NCBI RefSeq assembly: GCF_003641205.1
Contig: NZ_CP032762.1
Coordinates: 1,240,001 to 1,304,000, forward strand
From: Rhodococcus sp. P1Y
GTDB taxonomy: Bacteria > Actinomycetota > Actinomycetes > Mycobacteriales > Mycobacteriaceae
DNA length: 64,000 nt
Reading direction: 5' to 3'
Of this stretch, positions 9,686 through 17,956 are shown piece after piece. The position numbers and the translations under genes were made by a program. Numbering within the stretch: position 1 is the first letter of the stretch; every line of letters starts with the position of its first letter. A model generated the notes under the pieces. It saw only the letters and a list, made by a program, of their open reading frames with translations, was not told where the DNA came from and searched no databases.

Positions 9686-9979
9686 ATGGAGTTCGGTGAC
9701 GCGTGGCTGGGAACCGATCACGAGGACGACGTGGACGCGCTCGACGGAAGCCCTGGCTCGGCCGAGATGTTCGACGTCGACCACGACGGCTACGAAGAGA
9801 CCCGGGTCAGTCACACAGACGAGGGCATGACCGTGTCGAGAGACCGTGACGAGGACGGTGTGATCGATACGTTCACTGCTATCGGACGTGGCGGCCATTA
9901 CGAAACTTGGGAGATCATTCGGGTTGCGAACGGCTTGTCTCGTTGGGAGCAAACGTCAGCGGGCGATACTTTTGGCTGA
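9686..9979 (+). CDS. Small acidic Asp-rich protein (DUF6802-like)
   Basis: A 97-residue, strongly acidic protein with repeated Asp-x-Asp clusters (VDHDGYEETRVSHTDEG, SRDRDEDGVIDTFTAIG) ending in a Trp-containing segment. The D-x-D-G-x-x-D pattern resembles calcium-binding repeats and actinobacterial DUF6802 proteins; the family assignment is tentative. There is no signal peptide. ATG 9686 was chosen because GAAGGGAG lies about ten bases upstream; GTG 9683 or GTG 9662 are possible. It follows the GTPase gene by only 30 bp and is likely cotranscribed with the pair. Confidence 0.65.
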   Translation: MEFGDAWLGTDHEDDVDALDGSPGSAEMFDVDHDGYEETRVSHTDEGMTVSRDRDEDGVIDTFTAIGRGGHYETWEIIRVANGLSRWEQTSAGDTFG

Positions 9980-10109
9980 TGTCCTGACAAATAAAAGCGG
10001 CTGCTCGGGGCATCTGTACTTCTACTTTCCAGTAGCTGAATCGGTCTTGTGACCAATCGGACAACACCGGGATTCCGGATTGGGAACTTCCGGCGTTAAC
10101 CTGGGTCCA

Positions 10110-10164
10110 GGACACCCGGCGCCCGTGTCCTCGATTGACGTGACCGTATAAGATGCGGTATACG
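10110..10164 (+). promoter_or_regulatory. Predicted sigma-A-type promoter of pckG with adjacent palindrome
   Basis: TTGACG (10135-10140) and TATACG (10159-10164) are separated by 18 bp, about 120 bp before the pckG start. Directly upstream is an inverted repeat, GGACAC-N9-GTGTCC (10110-10130), which could be an operator. The rest of the 306-bp gap before pckG holds nothing else I can name. Confidence 0.5.
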
Positions 10165-10285
10165 CAGATCGAGCGATCGGGCAGCTCCCCACCGATAGGG
10201 GAAGATCGGATCTGCTTCGACCGTCGCATTGCCCGCCGACGGTCGAATGTCAGAATCTGATTCCGGCTCACCCCAGGAGAGTTAG

Positions 10286-12118
10286 ATGACCTCAGCGACC
10301 ATTCCCGGTTTGAACGGCACTGACGCCGCACCTCCCACTCAGCACAAGGAACTCCTTGCCTGGGTACAGCAGGTGGCAGAACTCACCGAGCCGGATCGTG
10401 TGGTCTTTGCTGACGGCTCCGACGAGGAGTGGGAACGACTCACCACACAGTTGGTGAACGCGGGCACTTTCACTCGCCTCAACGACGAGAAGAAGCCCAA
10501 CTCGTTCCTCGGCAACTCGGACCCGTCGGACGTGGCTCGTGTCGAGTCGCGCACCTACATCTGTTCCAAGCGTGAAATCGACGCAGGCCCCACCAACAAC
10601 TGGATGGACCCCTCGGAGATGCGTTCTCTGATGTCGGACCTGTACCGCGGCTCGATGCGCGGTCGCACGATGTATGTCGTGCCGTTCTGCATGGGACCCC
10701 TCGGCGCCGACGACCCCAAGCTCGGCGTCGAGATCACCGATTCCGAGTACGTCGTCGTGTCCATGCGCGTCATGACTCGGATGGGTGCCGCTGTACTCGA
10801 GAAGCTCGGCGACGACGGGTTCTTCGTCAAGGCGCTGCACTCGCTCGGCGCACCGTTGGCCGAGGGCCAGGACGACGTGCCGTGGCCGTGCAACGACACC
10901 AAATACATCACGCACTACCCCGAGGATCGTGAGATCTGGAGCTACGGCTCGGGGTACGGCGGCAACGCCCTTCTCGGCAAGAAGTGCTACTCGCTTCGTA
11001 TCGCGTCGGCGATGGCTCACGACGAGGGCTGGCTCGCCGAGCACATGCTGATCCTCAAGCTCATCTCACCCGAGGACAAGGCCTACTACGTCGCCGCGGC
11101 GTTCCCGTCGGCGTGCGGTAAGACCAACCTCGCGATGATCCAGCCGACCATCCCCGGATGGCGCGCGGAAACCATCGGCGACGACATCGCATGGATGCGA
11201 TTCGGCGAAGACGGGCGTCTGTACGCGGTCAACCCCGAGTTCGGTTTCTTCGGAGTTGCGCCCGGCACCAACTGGGACTCGAATCCCAACGCGATGAAGA
11301 CGATCGATCAGGGCAACTCGGTGTTCACCAACGTCGGTCTCACCGACGACGGTGACGTCTGGTGGGAGGGTCTCGAAGGCACTCCCGATCACTTGATCGA
11401 CTGGAAGGGCAACGACTGGACGCCCGATTCGGATTCGCTTGCTGCGCACCCGAACTCTCGTTACTGCGTGCCGATGGCCCAGTGCCCGTCGATGGCAGAG
11501 GAGTGGGACGATCCGCAGGGCGTGCCGATCTCGGCGATCCTGTTCGGTGGACGTCGTAAAACGACCGTTCCGCTGGTCACCGAAGCTCGCGACTGGCAGC
11601 ACGGAGTGTTCATGGGCGCCACCGTCGGTTCCGAGCAGACCGCTGCAGCCGAAGGTACGGTCGGCACCATCCGCCGCGACCCGATGGCAATGCTTCCGTT
11701 CCTCGGATACAACGTCGGCGACTACTTCCAGCACTGGATCGACCTCGGTAAGAACGCCGACGAGTCGAAGCTCCCGAAGGTGTTCTACGTCAACTGGTTC
11801 CGTCGCGGTGACGACAAGCGCTTCCTGTGGCCAGGATTCGGCGAGAACTCCCGCGTCCTGAAGTGGATCGTGGAGCGGATCGAGCACAAGGCCGCAGGCG
11901 TCGAGACACCGATCGGTGTTGTCCCGACGGCAGATGCCCTCGACATCTCCGGACTCGACACCACGGTCGAAGACGTCGCCGAGGCTTTGGCGGTCAACGT
12001 CGACGAGTGGAAGGCCGAGATCCCACTCATCGAGGAGTGGTTCGAGTTCGTCGGCGAGAAGCTGCCCACCGGCATCAAGGACGAGTTCGACGCTCTGAAG
12101 CAGCGTCTGGGCGCGTAA
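10286..12118 (+). CDS. pckG: Phosphoenolpyruvate carboxykinase (GTP)
   Basis: PckG interconverts oxaloacetate plus GTP and phosphoenolpyruvate, the gluconeogenic step needed for growth on fatty acids. The 610-residue length fits the GTP-dependent family (606 in M. tuberculosis PckA, Rv0211). The kinase-1 loop with the reactive Cys, [12 protein letters not shown], is at about 272-283; other family blocks such as PFCMGPLG and [11 protein letters not shown] are present. The ATG follows AGGAG at good spacing. The gene has its own promoter and a strong downstream hairpin, so it is monocistronic. Its neighbourhood is rich in beta-oxidation genes, in keeping with a gluconeogenic role. Confidence 0.98.
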   Translation: MTSATIPGLNGTDAAPPTQHKELLAWVQQVAELTEPDRVVFADGSDEEWERLTTQLVNAGTFTRLNDEKKPNSFLGNSDPSDVARVESRTYICSKREIDAGPTNNWMDPSEMRSLMSDLYRGSMRGRTMYVVPFCMGPLGADDPKLGVEITDSEYVVVSMRVMTRMGAAVLEKLGDDGFFVKALHSLGAPLAEGQDDVPWPCNDTKYITHYPEDREIWSYGSGYGGNALLGKKCYSLRIASAMAHDEGWLAEHMLILKLISPEDKAYYVAAAFPSACGKTNLAMIQPTIPGWRAETIGDDIAWMRFGEDGRLYAVNPEFGFFGVAPGTNWDSNPNAMKTIDQGNSVFTNVGLTDDGDVWWEGLEGTPDHLIDWKGNDWTPDSDSLAAHPNSRYCVPMAQCPSMAEEWDDPQGVPISAILFGGRRKTTVPLVTEARDWQHGVFMGATVGSEQTAAAEGTVGTIRRDPMAMLPFLGYNVGDYFQHWIDLGKNADESKLPKVFYVNWFRRGDDKRFLWPGFGENSRVLKWIVERIEHKAAGVETPIGVVPTADALDISGLDTTVEDVAEALAVNVDEWKAEIPLIEEWFEFVGEKLPTGIKDEFDALKQRLGA

Positions 12119-12130
12119 GCGATTCCGCCG

Positions 12131-12176
12131 CCCGTGCGTGGTCGGTCGTGCCCTGTGCCGACTGACCACGCACGGG
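12131..12176 (+). terminator. Rho-independent-like terminator of pckG
   Basis: Arms 12131-12148 and 12159-12176 form an 18-bp stem with one mismatch around a 10-base loop, followed by CTTT. It starts 12 bp after the pckG stop. Confidence 0.8.
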
Positions 12177-12224
12177 CTTTGTCGTATTCAGAGACCGTTC
12201 ACATTCGATCCTTACGGTCGATGA

Positions 12225-13346
12225 ATGCGCCGAACCGTAGTGTGCTCTGCCGCTGCAGCACTGTTGATCGCCGGATGCGCGGAGAACAACGTCGAGCAAC
12301 CGCCCGCGTCAGCGCCGCTGACTGTGAGCTACCTCGATTCCATCACGATCCCGGACGGAACCGCGCCGTTCGACGTCCCCTTCGGCGGCATCTCGGGACT
12401 CGACTACGACGCCGAATCCGGTCGCTTCCTCGCCACCAGTGACGACCGTTCCGAGAAGGGGCCCGCTCGGTTCTACGAACTGGAACTGCCCGTCGACGAC
12501 GCAGGAAAACTGGGTGCGCTCGCCGTCACGGGGATGACCGTATACACGAAGGACGGAACACCTTTCCCTGCGAAAGGAGTGGATCCGGAGTCGATCCGCC
12601 ACGTACCGGGCAGCACCGACGTCCTGGTCAGCAGTGAAGGTGACGCGTCGAAGGTCCTGGCTCCGTTCGTGTCACGATTCGAGGCGGACGGATCGTTCGT
12701 GCGGGACTACCCGATCCCCGCGGCGTACATCCCGAATGTGGAGGGTAGCAACGGAGTTCGGAACAATCTTGCCTTCGAGGGGTTGACCTATTCGGTCGAC
12801 GGTGCACGCATCACCGCGCTCACCGAGAGCGCGTTGGTCCAGGACGGGCCTACCGCATCGGTCGACGAGGGCAGCCGTTCCAGAGCCGTGGTCTTCGGCG
12901 CCGAATCCGGTGTCGTCGACGCCGAATACGTCTTCGAGACCGACCCGACGGGTGGACCCTATCCCGATGTGGTCGATCCGACGGGATACACGCTGAAGGC
13001 AGATCGCGGCGCTACGGAAATCCTGGCGCTGGACGACACCGACTACCTTGTCCTCGAGCGCGGGCTGATTCCAGGCCGCGGCAACACCGTGCAGGTGTAT
13101 CGAGCGTCGACAACCGGTGCGACCGATGTCGCAGGAAAGGCTGCACTCGACGGCAGCGAGACACCGATAACGAAGACCCTCCTTTTCGATTTCGAGGTCA
13201 CCGGAGAAAATCCGGACAACGTCGAGGGGATCTCGTGGGGGCCTAGCCTGCCCGACGGCACGCGGACCCTGATGCTCAGCGCGGACGACAACTTCAATGC
13301 GGCGGGCGGACAGCACACGATGTTTCACCTGCTGGCGGTGAAGTAA
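12225..13346 (+). CDS. Lipoprotein, esterase-like activity of phytase family
   Basis: A 373-residue secreted lipoprotein: the N-terminus MRRTVVCSAAAALLIAGCAE has a signal helix and a lipobox with Cys18. The body (GGISGLDYDAESGRFLATSD, EGLTYSVDG, EGISWGP near the end) matches the phytase-like esterase beta-propeller family; substrate unknown. The conserved Gly-Ile-Ser-Gly-Leu and Asn-Val-Glu-Gly-Ile-Ser blocks are typical. The ribosome site is weak; ATG 12221 lies in another frame. Its TAA (13344-13346) abuts the stop of the convergent aldehyde dehydrogenase with no gap, and both stops lie in a half copy of repeat family A. Confidence 0.8.
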   Translation: MRRTVVCSAAAALLIAGCAENNVEQPPASAPLTVSYLDSITIPDGTAPFDVPFGGISGLDYDAESGRFLATSDDRSEKGPARFYELELPVDDAGKLGALAVTGMTVYTKDGTPFPAKGVDPESIRHVPGSTDVLVSSEGDASKVLAPFVSRFEADGSFVRDYPIPAAYIPNVEGSNGVRNNLAFEGLTYSVDGARITALTESALVQDGPTASVDEGSRSRAVVFGAESGVVDAEYVFETDPTGGPYPDVVDPTGYTLKADRGATEILALDDTDYLVLERGLIPGRGNTVQVYRASTTGATDVAGKAALDGSETPITKTLLFDFEVTGENPDNVEGISWGPSLPDGTRTLMLSADDNFNAAGGQHTMFHLLAVK

Positions 13347-13360
13347 CTACGCGCTCACGT
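13342..13360. repeat. Half copy of palindromic repeat family A at a convergent stop-stop junction
   Basis: AGTAACTACGCGCTCACGT resembles the right arm of family A (GTAACTACGCACGCACGGG). It contains the TAA of the upstream lipoprotein gene and, on the complement, the TAG of the aldehyde dehydrogenase gene. Confidence 0.5.
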
Positions 13361-14798
13361 ACCCCGGCGGCATGAGGACCGACTTGAGCTCGCAGTAGGC
13401 GTCGAGGCCCTCGGGGCCGCTTTCGCGCCCGATACCTGAGTTCTTGTACCCACCGAACGGGGAGCTCGGGTCGAAGGCGTACCAGTTGATTGCGTACGTT
13501 CCCGTGCGAATCTGCGCGGCGACGTCGAGTCCGTGTTCGATGTCGGTCGTCCATACCGAGCCCGCGAGGCCGTAGTCGGAATCGTTGGCGATCTTGATGG
13601 CCTCGTCCTCGGAGTCGTACGGAATGACCGCGAGGACAGGCCCGAAGATCTCCTCACGCGCGATGGTCATGGAGTTGTCGACGTCGGCGAAGATAGTCGG
13701 CTCTACGTACCACCCGGTGTCCAGGCCCTCGGGGCGTCCGCCGCCGAGGACGACGCGTGCGCCCTCCTCGATCCCCTTGGCGATGTAACCTTCGACGCGG
13801 TCGCGTTGTTTCGCCGAGATCAGCGGGCCAAGCTGTGTTGCTGGGTCTTCCGGGTCGCCGACCTTCATCCACCCGGCGCCTGCCACCATGGCGTCGAGAA
13901 TCTCGTCGTAGCGGGACCGTGGCGCGAGAATGCGAGTCTGCGCGACGCAGGCCTGCCCACTGTTCATCAGTCCCGAGATGAGCAGCATCGGCATCGTCGA
14001 CGCAATATCCATGTCCTCGAGCAGGATCGCCGCGGATTTGCCACCCAGTTCGAGTGAGCATCGCTTGAGTTGTCGAGCCGCAATGGTTCCGATGGACCGG
14101 CCGACTGCGGTACTGCCGGTGAAGGTCACCTTGTCCACCAACGGGTGCGAGACCAGGTACTCGCCGGTGTCGGCGCCGCCGGGCAGTACCGACAGCACGC
14201 CCTCCGGTAACCCGGCCTCGGTGAAGATGTCGGCGAGCACGTTCGCGCCCAACGGTGTCTCCGGCGCGGGCTTGAGCAGCACCGAGCAGCCGGCGAGCAG
14301 TGCGGGCGCGAGTTTGTTGATCGCGAGGAACAGGGGCACGTTCCACGCGATGACCGCTGCTACGACACCGACGGGCTCGCGCGTGACCTTCGTCTGTCCG
14401 AACGCCCCGTGCCTCGTTTCTTGCCAGGGGAACGTCTCGGCAAGCTGGATGTAGTAGTTCAACACCGCCATCGACGGCGTCTGTTGCAGCATTCCGACCA
14501 TCGAGTGCGGGGCGCCCATCTCATCCGAGATGACCTCGGTGATCTCGGCGCTGCGCTCCTCGATCAGCTGAGCGACACGAGCGAGAACCTGTGCTCGTTC
14601 GGTCGGTGAGGTGCGGGCCCACGGCCCGGAGTCGAAGGCCGTGCGCGCCGCCCTGGCGGCAGCGTCGATATCGGCCGGAGCGGCGACGGGAGTGCTCCCG
14701 ACGCGCTTTTCTGTAGCGGGTGAGAAGACCTCCAGCGTCTCCTCGGTCGACGGCGTAACCCAATGGCCGCCGATGAACAGCGTGGCGAAGTCGGTCAT
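13347..14798 (-). CDS. NAD(P)-dependent aldehyde dehydrogenase (Rv0223c-like)
   Basis: A 483-residue class-3-fold aldehyde dehydrogenase oxidising an aldehyde to the acid. The catalytic Glu is in LELGGKSA and the nucleophilic Cys in NSGQACVAQTR; the Rossmann segment AVIAWNVPLFLAINKLAPAL and FTGSTAVGRSIG are intact. Length and position match Rv0223c (487 residues). Just upstream of the ATG is a perfect match to the KstR consensus (14809-14822), suggesting control with cholesterol catabolism, as I recall for Rv0223c. The physiological aldehyde is not known from sequence. Confidence 0.92.
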   Translation of the reverse strand: MTDFATLFIGGHWVTPSTEETLEVFSPATEKRVGSTPVAAPADIDAAARAARTAFDSGPWARTSPTERAQVLARVAQLIEERSAEITEVISDEMGAPHSMVGMLQQTPSMAVLNYYIQLAETFPWQETRHGAFGQTKVTREPVGVVAAVIAWNVPLFLAINKLAPALLAGCSVLLKPAPETPLGANVLADIFTEAGLPEGVLSVLPGGADTGEYLVSHPLVDKVTFTGSTAVGRSIGTIAARQLKRCSLELGGKSAAILLEDMDIASTMPMLLISGLMNSGQACVAQTRILAPRSRYDEILDAMVAGAGWMKVGDPEDPATQLGPLISAKQRDRVEGYIAKGIEEGARVVLGGGRPEGLDTGWYVEPTIFADVDNSMTIAREEIFGPVLAVIPYDSEDEAIKIANDSDYGLAGSVWTTDIEHGLDVAAQIRTGTYAINWYAFDPSSPFGGYKNSGIGRESGPEGLDAYCELKSVLMPPGYVSA

Positions 14799-14808
14799 GT
14801 AACGAGAC

Positions 14809-14822
14809 TAGAACACGTTACA
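14809..14822 (-). promoter_or_regulatory. KstR-type operator
   Basis: TAGAACACGTTACA fits TNNAACNNGTTNNA, the published consensus of the cholesterol regulator KstR, at every fixed base. It lies 11 bp upstream of the aldehyde dehydrogenase ATG and so would overlap its promoter. A wider inverted repeat, TGTAACG-N11-CGTTACA (14798-14822), overlaps it. Confidence 0.65.
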
Positions 14823-14841
14823 GAAATTGGGAAGGATTGGC

Positions 14842-14963
14842 GCTTCGCGCCCGTGCGTGCGTAGTTACGTTCGGCTGTCATTACTCACTCACGACCCCCG
14901 ACCGGCTCGTGAGTGCGTAGTTACGTCCCGCGGTAACTACGCACGCACGGGCGGCGAATCCGC
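14842..14963. repeat. Palindromic repeat family A, two copies back to back
   Basis: Copy one (14842-14893) and copy two (14907-14963) share the plan CGTGNGTGCGTAGTTAC, about 10 bases, then a complementary arm GTAACTACGCACGCACGG, with a small GC-rich hairpin (GGCGGCGAATCCGC) at one end. The second copy supplies the last codons and TAG stop of the ROK kinase gene (14937). Confidence 0.8.
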
Positions 14964-15842
14964 GCCGGCCGCGAGCACCGCAGCACCCGTCAGCGTTCCG
15001 ACGGCACCGAGCGTGGCGGGCACGATCTCCAGCCCATCGAGGAACTTGAGACGAGCATGGAGCGCCGCCGACTCCTGGATCGGATCCCACAGTGGCGGCC
15101 CGGCCTGCGCGAACCCGCCGCCGATCACCACGAGGTTGACGTCGACGAGTGCGGCAGCCGACGCAATTGCCTGGCCGAGGGCCACTCCTGCGCGCTGGAG
15201 GGTCGTGATCGCAACAACATCGCCCTCGTTCGCCGACTGAGCCAGTTCGGCGCCGGTGTTTCCCGTCCACCCCTGCTCCTGCGCCCACCGAACGGCGGAC
15301 GGGCCACTCGAGACGGTCTCGACACAGCCGAGGCCGCCACACGTACAGGGCGTCGTGGAGCCGGGAACGACGATGTGGCCGATGTGGCCTGCATTGCCGC
15401 TGCGTCCTGCGACAATTTCGCCACCCAGAACGAGCCCGCCGCCGATTCCTGTCGATACGACAAGGCTCAGGACGTCGTCGACGCCTACTGCGGCACCGAA
15501 CTTGTGCTCACCGAGCGCGGCGCATCCGCCGTCCATCGCGAGCTTGATGGACGCGTCGGTAAATATCTTCTGCACGGCGTCGGCAAGTCCGAATCCGTCT
15601 TTCCATTCCGGAATATTGATCGGCCCGACCGAGCCTGCAATGGTGTCGACCGGGCCGGCACACGCGATCCCGATTGCATCGATGTCGGTGCCGACGGCCA
15701 CTGCGTCGAGCAGTTCCGCACACGCGTTCCATACTTCGGTGTCGGGTGTCGGAACGGTAAGAGGTTCGCCGGGGCGGCCGTCGTCGCCGACGATCGCCGC
15801 GGTCATCTTGGTTCCCCCGATATCCAGTGCCAGCGCTGTCAT
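14937..15842 (-). CDS. ROK-family sugar kinase / glucokinase-like protein
   Basis: A 301-residue ROK protein. The N-terminal phosphate loop LALDIGGTKMTAA, the GHIGH segment and the zinc-binding CTCGGLGCVE motif mark it as an ATP-dependent sugar kinase rather than a ROK repressor; there is no N-terminal HTH. Glucose or a related hexose is the likely substrate. I chose ATG 15842 (TTGGAGCG upstream) because it begins at the family motif; a longer frame reaching 16151 has no homology and would cross the neighbouring methyltransferase gene. Its C-terminal residues PPVRA and its stop come from a family A repeat. Confidence 0.88.
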   Translation of the reverse strand: MTALALDIGGTKMTAAIVGDDGRPGEPLTVPTPDTEVWNACAELLDAVAVGTDIDAIGIACAGPVDTIAGSVGPINIPEWKDGFGLADAVQKIFTDASIKLAMDGGCAALGEHKFGAAVGVDDVLSLVVSTGIGGGLVLGGEIVAGRSGNAGHIGHIVVPGSTTPCTCGGLGCVETVSSGPSAVRWAQEQGWTGNTGAELAQSANEGDVVAITTLQRAGVALGQAIASAAALVDVNLVVIGGGFAQAGPPLWDPIQESAALHARLKFLDGLEIVPATLGAVGTLTGAAVLAAGADSPPVRA

Positions 15843-15873
15843 CGCTCCAACGTACCCGGCGGAATGACCTACG

Positions 15874-16650
15874 TTAGCGAGCCCGGAATACCAGGACGAG
15901 GTTGCTGGCGAGGAGTTCGCGCAAGATGGGGACCCGGATGATCCACCAGGCCCACCGCGGGTGGTAGCGGGGGAACGCGGCGAGTAGATCTCCGTTGGGA
16001 GTGCTTCGTGCCCAACGGAATCCATCTCCGGCACCGACGTCGAAGAGTGATTCGCCGAATCTGTTCTTGGGTTCGTGACCGTGTTTCCGGGCGTAGCGTT
16101 TGGCTGCGTATTCGCCTCCCAGGTAGTGCCACGGGCGGGTCTCGTGACCACCGAACGGACCCCACCACAACGTGTAGGACAGCACCATCAGTCCGCCGGG
16201 TTTGGTCACGCGCAGCATCTCCTCGGCCATGGTCCACGGTTCCCGGACGTGCTCGGCGACGTTGGAGGAAAAGCAGATGTCGACGCTGTCGTCCCGGAAC
16301 GGCAATGCCATTCCGGACCCTCGTACGCTGCCGTGGACCGTCAGTCCTGCGGCGTGCATTTCCGAGGCGTCCGGTTCCACGGGAACGTATCGGGCACCGC
16401 TGGCGTGGAACACCTCGGCGAAGTAGCCGGGGCCACCGCCGACGTCGAGCACGACGCGGCCGCCCAAAGCATCGCCGGTCAGCCCGCGGTACAGGTCGCC
16501 GATGAGTTCGACGGAGTCGCGCGCCAGGGCCCCGTAGAAGATGTCGGGGGCGGTCTGCTCGTGACCGAAGTCGCGCAGGAGGCTCACCGATCTGCTGAGC
16601 GTGGCACGCCGTCCGAACAGCCTGGTGACGGCAAGATTTCTGGTGCGCAC
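15874..16650 (-). CDS. SAM-dependent methyltransferase (Rv0224c-like)
   Basis: A 258-residue class I methyltransferase with glycine-rich SAM motif VLDVGGGPGYFAEVFH, the acidic ribose-binding VEPDASEM, and SSNVAEHVREPW in the motif II/III region. Length and location match Rv0224c (254 residues). The substrate is unknown; the surrounding genes suggest a cell-envelope lipid or glycan. The start is GTG 16650, without a visible ribosome site. It diverges from the glycosyltransferase gene, 88 bp away. Confidence 0.85.
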   Translation of the reverse strand: MRTRNLAVTRLFGRRATLSRSVSLLRDFGHEQTAPDIFYGALARDSVELIGDLYRGLTGDALGGRVVLDVGGGPGYFAEVFHASGARYVPVEPDASEMHAAGLTVHGSVRGSGMALPFRDDSVDICFSSNVAEHVREPWTMAEEMLRVTKPGGLMVLSYTLWWGPFGGHETRPWHYLGGEYAAKRYARKHGHEPKNRFGESLFDVGAGDGFRWARSTPNGDLLAAFPRYHPRWAWWIIRVPILRELLASNLVLVFRAR

Positions 16651-16738
16651 GAGGAAGAAGACTAGGCGAGGCGGACATGTCGGGCCGCCGTGGGGCGGGT
16701 GACCCGCTAGGGTGTCTCGGAGTTCTTAGTTCAAGGCC

Positions 16739-17956
16739 ATGATGGGGGACCCGAGCGTGCGCGAGGTGCTACTGCTCTGCTGGCGCGACACCGGCCACCC
16801 TCAAGGCGGTGGTAGCGAGCGCTATCTCGAGCAGGTCGGAGCCGGGCTCGCGGCACAGGGTGTCAAGGTGACGTTGCGAACGGCGTCGTATCCCGGCGCG
16901 CCGTCGGACGAGATCAAGGGCGGCATTCACATCAGCCGGGCCGGCGGAAGGCTGAGCGTGTATCCGCGTGCTCTGGCGGCCATCGTTGCAGGTCGTCTCG
17001 GATTCGGGTCGCTGCGCGGACTTCGTCCCGACGCCGTGGTCGACACTCAGAACGGCATTCCCTTCTTCTCGCGGCTGGTCGCAGGAGCGCCGGTGACCTT
17101 GCTCGTTCACCACTGCCACCGCGAGCAATGGCCCGTCGCGGGTCCGCTCATGGCCAAGCTCGGGTGGTGGCTCGAAAGCACCGTCTCGCCGCGAGTGCAC
17201 CGTCGTAGCCAGTATTTGACGGTGTCGCTGCCGTCGGCGGACGAGTTGGTCGCACTCGGCGTCGACCGCGAGCGTGTCGCAGTGGTGCGCAACGGCGCCG
17301 ATTCGATCCCGGCGTCGGCCCCGGCCGACATCAGGACCCCACACCCGTCGTTGTCGGTCCTGTCGCGGTTGGTGCCGCACAAGCAGATCGAGGACGCACT
17401 TGCTGCGGTCGCGGCCTTGAGGTTTCTCGTCCCAGGTCTGCACCTGGACATCATCGGCGGCGGCTGGTGGGAGGAAAACCTTCGCGAGCGCGTGGAACAG
17501 CTCGGCATTGCGAGCGCGGTTACGTTCCACGGTCACGTCGACGAGGAGCGCAAACACGAACTTCTCGGTCGTTCCTGGGTGCACGTGATGCCGTCGCGCA
17601 AGGAAGGTTGGGGTCTCGCCGTCGTCGAAGCTGCGCAGCACGGTGTCCCGACGGTCGGATATCGCAGCTCCAAAGGGCTCACGGATTCGATCATCGACGG
17701 CGTCACCGGCGTTCTTGTCGGCTCGGAGGCGTCGGATCGCGACGTCGCCGCGTTGACGGATGCCGTCGCCGAACTGCTTCTCGACGACGACATGCGTGCC
17801 GATCTCGGTGAGAAGGCCCGCGTACGCGCCCGCGAGTTCTCGTGGGAGCAGACGGCGCACGGTGTTCAGAGTGTGCTTGCTTCGTCGGTCGCCGGAACTC
17901 ACGTGTCAGGGCTTGTGTCTTCTTCCTATCGCCAAGCCCAGACCGCCCACCAGTAG
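16739..17956 (+). CDS. Glycosyltransferase family 4 (Rv0225-like)
   Basis: A 405-residue GT-B transferase. The N-terminal domain has GGGSERYLEQVGAGLAAQG; the C-terminal domain has the retaining-GT motif EGWGLAVVEAAQHGVP (E-x7-E) that holds the nucleotide sugar. It is the Rv0225 orthologue by position. It would add a sugar from a nucleotide donor to an envelope glycan or lipid on the cytoplasmic side; donor and acceptor are unknown. ATG 16739 or 16742 may be used. The last 51 bp overlap, antisense, the end of the convergent membrane-protein gene. Confidence 0.88.
   Translation: MMGDPSVREVLLLCWRDTGHPQGGGSERYLEQVGAGLAAQGVKVTLRTASYPGAPSDEIKGGIHISRAGGRLSVYPRALAAIVAGRLGFGSLRGLRPDAVVDTQNGIPFFSRLVAGAPVTLLVHHCHREQWPVAGPLMAKLGWWLESTVSPRVHRRSQYLTVSLPSADELVALGVDRERVAVVRNGADSIPASAPADIRTPHPSLSVLSRLVPHKQIEDALAAVAALRFLVPGLHLDIIGGGWWEENLRERVEQLGIASAVTFHGHVDEERKHELLGRSWVHVMPSRKEGWGLAVVEAAQHGVPTVGYRSSKGLTDSIIDGVTGVLVGSEASDRDVAALTDAVAELLLDDDMRADLGEKARVRAREFSWEQTAHGVQSVLASSVAGTHVSGLVSSSYRQAQTAHQ

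Noticed and set aside
11066..12169. Long open frame antisense to pckG
   Set aside because: It mirrors codon bias of the high-GC gene on the other strand; no family motif.
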